From: Lysinibacillus sphaericus
Lineage (GTDB): Bacteria > Bacillota > Bacilli > Bacillales_A > Planococcaceae
Length of the DNA stretch: 64,000 nucleotides
Assembly (NCBI RefSeq): GCF_002982115.1
Contig: NZ_CP019980.1
Span: 1,000,001-1,064,000, forward strand
Direction: 5' to 3'
Shown here: positions 42,249 to 49,443 of the stretch, in pieces
Layout: the number at the start of each line of letters is the position of its first letter
Position numbering within the stretch: the stretch's first letter is position 1
Notes under the pieces: generated by a model
Databases searched by the model: none
Seen by the model: the letters and a program-made list of their open reading frames with translations, nothing else
What the model was told of the DNA's origin: nothing
Made by a program: the position numbers and the translations under genes

Positions 42249-43291
42249 TAGACTTATCGCTTGATTTTCTTTTATCCGTAATAGCTATACTGTTCATCGT
42301 TCTGTGCGGCTTCATGATGTATATATTTTATCAACGTCAAAGTGAAGTGCGTTTTAAAAAATCGAGAGCTATCTATTTAAAAGACTACTCACAGCTTTGG
42401 TATGAATATCTTTTTAATAATGAAATTTTTTCAGTGGTGCTTATACCACGTGGCAAGCCGCAAGTTCAGGCAATCGAAATGATTTTTTCATCCTATTTAA
42501 AGAACATTACGAATGATGATATGAGATGGAAAATGAAGAATTTTTCCAATCAGTATTTAAAGACATTTTATGAAAATGATTTAATGAATAAACGTTGGAG
42601 CATTCGCATGAACGCATTATATCGTATCGCCGATTTGCAGCTCGATGAATTGCTCGATGCTTGTAAAAAATTAGAGACAACGAAATACTCTAAGGAAGAG
42701 TTTTTTCAATTGCTTAAAATATATTCTTTATTTCAGCCAGAATTATTTATTCAAAAAATAAAGGCCCCCAATGCAAATTACTCTGAAAGTGAATATAGAA
42801 GATTATTCGTTTTATTAGAGGAAGATATATTTATGCGATTTTTTGATGAGTTTACGAGCTGGTCAATGAGCATTCAATTTGCTGTAATCGATACGGCTGC
42901 GGCCAAAAAAAATATGCAATATATTGAGAAATTAGAGCAATTATTAACGAATGAAAATGATGAAATTAAAATACGCGCGCTAAAGGGCCTGTTTGAAATT
43001 GGTGTAATTGAAAATATCAATCCGTATATTCCTTTCGTAACGTCACATTTATGGGAAGTACGCTTAATGGTAGGGAAGATATTTAAATATGTCCCCTTGT
43101 CCTATTCTTATCCCTATTTAGAACAGCTTCTTCAAGATGAAAATTGGTGGGTTCGGTCTCAAGCTGCGAAGACGATTGCTGAAGATCGTGACGGATTAGA
43201 GAAATTAAAAGAGTTTATTTCATATTCTACTGATCATTATGCAGTGGAGATGGCACAAGAAACAATAATGAGAAAGCAGGGAACGAGATGA
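42245..43291 (+). CDS. Membrane-anchored HEAT-repeat protein
   Basis: 348 aa from the ATG at 42245, which overlaps the previous stop. One N-terminal membrane helix (~7-30) then a wholly helical cytoplasmic region. Repeat-like helix pairs are visible: WSIRMNALYRIADLQ (~115-130), DEIKIRALKGLFEIGV (~238-253), LWEVRLMVGKIFKYV (~267-281) and NWWVRSQAAKTIAED (~298-312), with the W-x-V-R pattern of HEAT repeats. HEAT solenoids bind proteins; tight coupling to the GGDEF-like gene before it and the GT2 after it suggests an adaptor between regulator and synthase. No enzyme motif. I do not recognise a named family. Confidence 0.7.
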   Translation: MIDLSLDFLLSVIAILFIVLCGFMMYIFYQRQSEVRFKKSRAIYLKDYSQLWYEYLFNNEIFSVVLIPRGKPQVQAIEMIFSSYLKNITNDDMRWKMKNFSNQYLKTFYENDLMNKRWSIRMNALYRIADLQLDELLDACKKLETTKYSKEEFFQLLKIYSLFQPELFIQKIKAPNANYSESEYRRLFVLLEEDIFMRFFDEFTSWSMSIQFAVIDTAAAKKNMQYIEKLEQLLTNENDEIKIRALKGLFEIGVIENINPYIPFVTSHLWEVRLMVGKIFKYVPLSYSYPYLEQLLQDENWWVRSQAAKTIAEDRDGLEKLKEFISYSTDHYAVEMAQETIMRKQGTR

Positions 43292-44709
43292 AAATTTTAC
43301 ATTACTCCATGTTGTTTTTTGGCGGCGTAATTGTATTTTATATGCTGTTTGTTATTGTTTCATATTGCACCATGTTAATTATCGCAATGCTTGATTTGCG
43401 TAAGCGATATCGTTTAGACCCTTCGGAGTATGATGATGCGCATATAGATGCCTTTTATTCCAAGCCTGTGTCCTTACTAGTTCCTGCCTATAACGAAGAG
43501 GTAGGGGTAGTAGATACCGTCTATTCATTGCTTAATTTACGTTATCCGCAAACAGAAATTATTATTATTAATGATGGTTCCACTGACAATACTCTACAAA
43601 CGGTCATTAAGCACTTTCAGATGAAACCTGTAAATAAAATTATAAAAACAAATATTCATACGAAGCAAGTTATCCAAATTTATGAATCAGAAATTTATAT
43701 GAATTGTATATTGGTAGATAAAGTGAATGGCGGCAAGGCTGATGCATTGAATGTTGGTATCAACGTATCACAATACCCGTATTTTTGTTCCATTGATGGG
43801 GATTCCATTTTAGATGAAAAAGCATTGCTTCGTGTAATGAAGCCGATTGTTTTATCTGATGGAGAAGTGATTGCAGCTGGGGGCAATATACGTATCGCCA
43901 ACGGAGCGAAAATGCAACTTGGCTCGATTTATGATATGCGATTACCTAGTAATTATTTAGTTATCATGCAAATAATTGAATATTTGCGAGCCTTTTTAAT
44001 GGGGCGAATTGCATTAAGTAAATTTAATCTTGTGTTGATTATTTCAGGTGCATTTAGTGTCTTTTCAAAAAAATGGGCTGTTGAAGCAGGCGGCTATTCG
44101 ACCAATATTATTGGTGAAGACATGGAGCTCGTTGTCAATATTCATCGACTTATTAAAGAGAAAAAAGAAAATAAACGAATTGAATTTGTGCCAGACCCTG
44201 TTTGTTGGACAGAAGCGCCGCATACATTAAGTGTTTTGCGAAATCAGCGCAGACGTTGGCACCAAGGGATGTTTGAAAGTCTTTGGAAACATAAGAAAAT
44301 GACGTTAAATCCACGATACGGTTTGATTGGTATGGTGTCGTTTCCGTATTTTTGGCTTGTGGAATGTTTAGGACCTGTTGTAGAACTAGGTGGCTATATC
44401 TATATTATTATCGCGTTTTTCTTAGGGCAAATTTATTATGAAATGGCGATTTTGTTATTATTGCTTTTTGTTATTTATGGTGTTATTTTTTCCGTTGCTT
44501 CCGTATTATTTGAGGCTTGGAGCATGAATACGTATCCAAGAAAGAGAGACTTGTTACGTATGATTACTTTAGCGTTTACTGAAATTTTTTGGTATCGCCC
44601 ACTTACACTACTATGGCGTTGTGAAGGATTAATTCGATTTGTACGTAGAAAGAGTGAATGGGGAAATATGAAGCGTGTCGGGATTGCTGAAAAGGAGAAA
44701 AGTGTATGA
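43288..44709 (+). CDS. Second processive-type GT2 glycosyltransferase
   Basis: 473 aa from an ATG overlapping the previous stop. One N-terminal helix (~8-32), then the GT2 domain: SLLVPAYNEE (~60-70), INDGSTDN (~93), DGD (~171), GED in IIGEDMEL (~275) and QRRRW (~320), followed by three or four C-terminal helices. The Q-x-x-R-W motif marks processive synthases of the cellulose synthase/PgaC kind. Unlike the first GT2 it lacks a PilZ domain; the GGDEF/HEAT proteins encoded just before it may take that role. It overlaps the next gene by ATGA. Confidence 0.85.
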   Translation: MKILHYSMLFFGGVIVFYMLFVIVSYCTMLIIAMLDLRKRYRLDPSEYDDAHIDAFYSKPVSLLVPAYNEEVGVVDTVYSLLNLRYPQTEIIIINDGSTDNTLQTVIKHFQMKPVNKIIKTNIHTKQVIQIYESEIYMNCILVDKVNGGKADALNVGINVSQYPYFCSIDGDSILDEKALLRVMKPIVLSDGEVIAAGGNIRIANGAKMQLGSIYDMRLPSNYLVIMQIIEYLRAFLMGRIALSKFNLVLIISGAFSVFSKKWAVEAGGYSTNIIGEDMELVVNIHRLIKEKKENKRIEFVPDPVCWTEAPHTLSVLRNQRRRWHQGMFESLWKHKKMTLNPRYGLIGMVSFPYFWLVECLGPVVELGGYIYIIIAFFLGQIYYEMAILLLLLFVIYGVIFSVASVLFEAWSMNTYPRKRDLLRMITLAFTEIFWYRPLTLLWRCEGLIRFVRRKSEWGNMKRVGIAEKEKSV

Positions 44710-47700
44710 AGCGAATATATATAGGAATTATCATTACATTAATGCTCATTATTACTCCGATTATTATTTGGTACTTGGATGATAATACCCCGCTTAACGT
44801 AGCTATTTTAGATAAAACAGTTCCAAATGAAACATATCGCGAACATCTCGGCGTGAATTGGTTTTTAAATCATTACAAGTATACGATGGACAATCAGCCT
44901 TATGATTTAGTGGACAGTTATTTCGGTACGCAACCAGATGACAAATTAAAAAGTGTAACGGAAAAAAAATTCCCAACAGACTACAGTAACTATGATGTGA
45001 TTTATTTAGCAGATACGTATGGTGTGTATAAAGATGATTTAGGACAAGAAAAAAGGCTAGGACAGCGCTCAGAAAAAATTGTCGGTGGTTTAGAGATGGA
45101 AGAATGGCAGTCCATTGTATCTCGACTAGCTAGTAATAAAAAAAGTATGTTAATAGCCGAGTACAATACATTTGCTTCGCCAACAACAGAAGCTGTTCGA
45201 AAAGAGCTTCAAGATTATTTGGGAATTTCATGGTCAGGATGGATTGGGCGTTATTTCGATGAGCTCGATTATCATAAAAATTTAGAAATACCACAATGGA
45301 TCGTAGATGAATACGGAGACGATTGGTCCTATAAAGGCGGAGGATTTATCGTATTTAATGAAATTACAGAAAAGCTCGTAGTATTAGAGTTGGACAAACA
45401 TATTAAAACGGCAGGGATTGAGCTTCAATTTACGGAAGCGGGTAAGCAATTTTTTAATACCTCTAGCAGTGCAAAATATGAGTATTGGTTTGATATTATT
45501 ACGCCGAAATATGCTGAAGATGCATTAGCCAACTATAAGTGGGATTTAACGAAAGAAGGGTCAAAGTTATTAGAAGACAATCATATTCCACAACAATTTG
45601 CAGCGATTGTCTCGCAGGATAAACGTTATACAACGAGCTATTATTTTGCAGGAGACTTCAATGATATGGGGCGTTTACCTACGCTATCTAAAGTCAAAGG
45701 TTTACCTACTCTTTATAAATATGCTGAGAAGTTTGCTGACAGCTCTTTTTATTGGTCTATTTACATACCAGTTATGCACAAAGTATTTGAGACATTTGAG
45801 AAAAAAGAAGTGCAAGAAACAAATCATGCAAACAAATTAAACTATAATGCACGTGTTCAAGGTGAAACGTTTGAAGTGTTACAAGATGGAAAATGGGAGC
45901 CGATAACATTCAAAGGTGTCAATATTGGTATGGGGAAACCAGGTGCATTTCCTGGGGAAGCAGCAATCACTGAAGAAGAGTATTATCGTTGGTTTAATCA
46001 AATTGCAGCTATGAATGCGAATACGATACGGGTATATACATTACACCCGCCAGGCTTCTATCGAGCGCTGGCAAAGTACAACGAAGAAAATCCTAATAAG
46101 CCACTATACGTTTTACATGGTGTTTGGATTAATGAAGAAGGCTTATCACAATCACTTGATGCTTATGATGCAACTACGTTAAAGGATTTTCAACATGAAA
46201 TGAAGCGCATGGTTGATGTTATTCACGGTAATATTTATGTGAAGACTGTAACGGGACATGCATCCGGCTTATACGATGTAGATGTTTCAAAATATGTAAT
46301 TGGTTGGGTGCTTGGGATTGAGTGGTATCCACATATGGTCGTCGGAACAAATGAAAAGCATGCTAATTTAGGGCAATATAATGGAACATATTTCGAAACG
46401 AAAAATGCGACACCTTTTGAGCATTGGCTTGCTGAGCAGATGGACATGATTACAGTTTATGAGAAAGAAAAATACAATTGGATGCGACCGATGAGTTTTA
46501 CCAACTGGGTAACAACAGATTTACTAGAGCATCCATCCGAACCATCAGAAGATGAAGATTTAGTAGGCGTTAACCCGAATGTCATCTTTACAAAAGGGGA
46601 AATGCAAACACCAGGACAATTTGCTTCATATCATGTCTATCCTTATTACCCAGATTTCTTTAATTTCGATAAAGATTATTTAAATTATGTAGATTTCCGT
46701 GGTCAAAAAAATAGTTATGCAGGCTATTTAAATGAATTGCATAAGGCGCATACAATGCCTGTACTTATCGCGGAATTCGGCATTCCAGCATCGCGTGGAA
46801 TGACACATGAAAATGTCTACGGTTGGAATCAGGGGCACATGTCTGAAAAGAAACAAGGTGAAACATTGCAGCATTTGTATGAAGATATCATGCATGAAGG
46901 CTTGCTTGGTGGGCTTGTATTTACATGGCAGGATGAGTGGTTTAAACGGACGTGGAATACAATGGATTACGACGACCCGAATCGTCGACCGTTTTGGTCC
47001 AATGCTCAAACCAATGAACAGCAATTCGGTCTAATGAGCTTTGATCGAAATAAAGTAAAAGTGGATGGAAAGCTAAATGATTGGGAAGAAGGTACACAAT
47101 TATATAAAACTTCGCCTTCTAGCTCGACTGATTTTGCTGTGGATTACGATGAAAAGTATGTGTATATGAAGTTGAAGAGTGATGAGATAAAAACAGCATC
47201 ACCACGTATTTTACTAGACGTAGTACCAGAGCAAGGCAATACATCTGCAACAACTATTAAAAATATAACATTTTCAAATGGTGTTGACTTTATTGTTGAG
47301 TTAAATAAAAATAGCGATTCGCGAGTTGTCATTGATGAATACTACGATTTCTATGATTATTTCTATGGACATCGATTAAGCATGATTCCTCCACGCATGA
47401 AAGCAGCGGTAAAAAATAGTGGCAAGTTTGCGCCGATTTATTATGTTTTAAATAAACAACTGTACTTACCAGAACAAAAAAAGACGACAGACTTTAGCTT
47501 TTATGAAACAGGTAAATTGCTACAAGGAAATGCAAATCCTGAAGCGTCTAACTATAATTCACTCGTTGACTACACATGGACAGATGATAATGTGATCGAG
47601 CTACGAATACCTTGGCTTCTGCTACAATCCAAAGATCCAAGTCAGCGAGAGTTTATGGGAGATTTATATGCAAATGGTGAAACAGCGTCAGTTAAAGTGG

Positions 47701-47888
47701 ATAATATTTTTGTTGGTGTAGTATTTGTCGATGAAGAAGGAAAGGTAGTCCAATCTTTACCGAAGTCTACGAATAATGTATTGCCAGCATTGGATTCATA
47801 TAGTTGGGATACTTGGCAACAACCGAAGTACAATGAACGCTTAAAACAATCTTATTATATTTTACAAAAAGTATTTAAGGACGATTAA
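44706..47888 (+). CDS. Large membrane-anchored glycoside hydrolase-like protein
   Basis: 1060 aa. One N-terminal membrane helix (~5-24), the rest outside. Residues ~30-220 resemble a glutamine-amidotransferase-like/ThuA-like alpha-beta domain (NVAILDKTVPNETYREHLGV; LADTYGVYK). Residues ~400-770 form a TIM barrel of GH2/GH5 type: FKGVNIGMGKPG, NTIRVYTLHPPGFYRAL, a likely acid/base Glu in VLGIEWYPH (~538), a likely nucleophile Glu in LIAEFGIPASRG (~690), and TWQDEWFKR. Residues ~780-1060 look like a DOMON/CBM9-type beta sandwich starting DGKLNDWEEG. It may trim or transglycosylate the polymer made by the GT2 just upstream. It ends the locus; a repeat element follows. Confidence 0.7.
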   Translation: MKRIYIGIIITLMLIITPIIIWYLDDNTPLNVAILDKTVPNETYREHLGVNWFLNHYKYTMDNQPYDLVDSYFGTQPDDKLKSVTEKKFPTDYSNYDVIYLADTYGVYKDDLGQEKRLGQRSEKIVGGLEMEEWQSIVSRLASNKKSMLIAEYNTFASPTTEAVRKELQDYLGISWSGWIGRYFDELDYHKNLEIPQWIVDEYGDDWSYKGGGFIVFNEITEKLVVLELDKHIKTAGIELQFTEAGKQFFNTSSSAKYEYWFDIITPKYAEDALANYKWDLTKEGSKLLEDNHIPQQFAAIVSQDKRYTTSYYFAGDFNDMGRLPTLSKVKGLPTLYKYAEKFADSSFYWSIYIPVMHKVFETFEKKEVQETNHANKLNYNARVQGETFEVLQDGKWEPITFKGVNIGMGKPGAFPGEAAITEEEYYRWFNQIAAMNANTIRVYTLHPPGFYRALAKYNEENPNKPLYVLHGVWINEEGLSQSLDAYDATTLKDFQHEMKRMVDVIHGNIYVKTVTGHASGLYDVDVSKYVIGWVLGIEWYPHMVVGTNEKHANLGQYNGTYFETKNATPFEHWLAEQMDMITVYEKEKYNWMRPMSFTNWVTTDLLEHPSEPSEDEDLVGVNPNVIFTKGEMQTPGQFASYHVYPYYPDFFNFDKDYLNYVDFRGQKNSYAGYLNELHKAHTMPVLIAEFGIPASRGMTHENVYGWNQGHMSEKKQGETLQHLYEDIMHEGLLGGLVFTWQDEWFKRTWNTMDYDDPNRRPFWSNAQTNEQQFGLMSFDRNKVKVDGKLNDWEEGTQLYKTSPSSSTDFAVDYDEKYVYMKLKSDEIKTASPRILLDVVPEQGNTSATTIKNITFSNGVDFIVELNKNSDSRVVIDEYYDFYDYFYGHRLSMIPPRMKAAVKNSGKFAPIYYVLNKQLYLPEQKKTTDFSFYETGKLLQGNANPEASNYNSLVDYTWTDDNVIELRIPWLLLQSKDPSQREFMGDLYANGETASVKVDNIFVGVVFVDEEGKVVQSLPKSTNNVLPALDSYSWDTWQQPKYNERLKQSYYILQKVFKDD

Positions 47889-47917
47889 CGCATACACTTG
47901 AAGCATTGGATAAACAG

Positions 47918-48240
47918 AAAAAGTGGCTGGGACATAACTAAAAAAAATAAGAAACAGACGAAAGATGTTCATAATTTTTTGCTGTATGTAGACCTTAGCT
48001 ATTCTTGCTTTTGCAATAAAAAAAATTAGAAGTGTTCACTAGTTGTTGGTAGCGAAGGCGGTGACTCCTGCGGGAACAGCACATAATGTTAGACGCAACA
48101 GACCGCGCGTAGCGAGGGTTGCGGCTTACGGTGTGCCCGCGGAAAGCACCGTCGTAGCGGACAACAACGGCAAAGCAAAAAAGTGTTAGATTGATGGCAG
48201 TCAATCTAACACTTTTTCTCTTTTGTCTCAGCCACTTTTT
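47918..48240. repeat. 323-bp composite repeat with 17-bp terminal inverted repeats
   Basis: Ends are AAAAAGTGGCTGGGACA (47918-47934) and TGTCTCAGCCACTTTTT (48224-48240), complementary at 16 of 17 positions. Inside are GTGACTCCTGCGGGAACAGC (about 48060), a GC-rich arm with GCGGAAAGC, and a perfect terminator-like palindrome (48177-48217). No ORF. Partial relatives lie at 7234-7290, 28297-28314 and 53161-53200. It behaves like a non-coding (MITE- or BIME-like) element and probably ends transcription of the exopolysaccharide locus. Confidence 0.75.
48177..48217. terminator. Terminator-like palindrome, copy 2 of the dispersed repeat
   Basis: AAAAAGTGTTAGATTGA pairs with TCAATCTAACACTTTTT around a 6-base loop, inside the 323-bp element. 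Both flanks carry A or T runs, so it can work on either strand; the convergent GltC-like gene ends nearby. Confidence 0.75.
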
Positions 48241-48293
48241 TTACTGTGAATGTTGTTGTCGCACCGTCGTCGGACGCATCTCAATTGTTTAGG

Positions 48294-49196
48294 TCATTGA
48301 AACTGTGAAAGTCGAGAATAGAAATTAGTTACGAACTCTAAAAATATTTTTTCAGATGGAGCGATTTCACGATTTATCGGTGAAATAATGCCAACAGTTC
48401 TTGGTATTGTAGGTGATTCAATGGGTACCTTAATCGTGAAGCGGGCAGCTGAATCATATAGGGAGCTTTCAGGAAGTAAGCTAACGCCAATTCCAGCTGC
48501 AACTAGACCTTTTAAGGCATCTAAGTCTTCACCTTCCGAGATTACATTCGGTAAAAAGCCAGCAGCACGACAAGCGTCCATTGCAACTTTATGCAATATA
48601 TAGCCGTCTGGAAATAGAACGAAAAGGTCATTACGTAAGTCTGCCAGTTGAATGCTTTCTCGTTTAGCTAATGGATGGTTTGCTGGCAATAAGGCTGCAA
48701 TATTTTCTGTAAATAGTATAGTTGATTGGATTGTCTCGTCCTTTGGGGGAAGCGGTCCTAAAAATGCTAAATTTAACTCACGGTTTTTAACAGCATCAAT
48801 TAAAAATCGATAGGAGCCCTGACGCAATTGGAATTGCAAATCTGGGTATTCGCGCTTAAAGGCTGAAATAACAGTCGGTAGCACATAGCTTGCTAGGCTT
48901 GTAGGGAAGCCTATCTTAATAGTACCTTTTGCAGGGTCTAAATATTCCTCTACCTGCTTCGCTGCAAAGTCTATGGCTTTTAAAGCAGTAATCGTATGTT
49001 CGAGAAAAGTTTTTCCAATCGGTGTTAATTTTACATTTCGACCGACGCGTTCAAAAAGTGGTGTGCCTAATTCGTCCTCTAAATTAGCAATTTGACGACT
49101 TATTGCTGACTGAGCAACATGAAGATGTTCAGCAGCTTCTGAAATATGTTCCCGTTCTGCAACCTCCACAAAATAACGTAATTGACGTAACTCCAC
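48294..49196 (-). CDS. gltC: LysR-family regulator, GltC-like
   Basis: 300 aa. Winged helix at the N-terminus (MELRQLRYFVEVAEREHISE; HLHVAQSAISRQIANLEDEL), then the two-lobe effector domain (IKIGFPTSLASYVLPTVISAF; EGEDLDALKGLVAAGIGVSLLPE). It is very like my recollection of B. subtilis GltC along its whole length. GltC activates glutamate synthase gltAB in response to the 2-oxoglutarate/glutamate ratio. Here gltAB is absent from the window and the divergent neighbour is a sensor kinase, so either the target is elsewhere or the role has shifted. Start preceded by AGGTGAATA. Confidence 0.82.
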   Translation of the reverse strand: MELRQLRYFVEVAEREHISEAAEHLHVAQSAISRQIANLEDELGTPLFERVGRNVKLTPIGKTFLEHTITALKAIDFAAKQVEEYLDPAKGTIKIGFPTSLASYVLPTVISAFKREYPDLQFQLRQGSYRFLIDAVKNRELNLAFLGPLPPKDETIQSTILFTENIAALLPANHPLAKRESIQLADLRNDLFVLFPDGYILHKVAMDACRAAGFLPNVISEGEDLDALKGLVAAGIGVSLLPESSLYDSAARFTIKVPIESPTIPRTVGIISPINREIAPSEKIFLEFVTNFYSRLSQFQ

Positions 49197-49443
49197 TGGA
49201 TATTCACCTCTATTAATCGAAAAATCCGATTGATTATACTTTAATTATATAATATTTAGTATATAAATAGTCTGAAAAAATAGCGTAGTGCGAAATAAAA
49301 ATATGATAAATTACAGAAAAGACAATTGAAATTGAAAGATTTAACACAATCTTTTAATGATTATATTAAAAAAGGGAAATTACACTTATTCTGTTAGTAA
49401 TTTGAGAGTTGGGTCTTGTAAGATGTATATGAGGTGGAAATTT

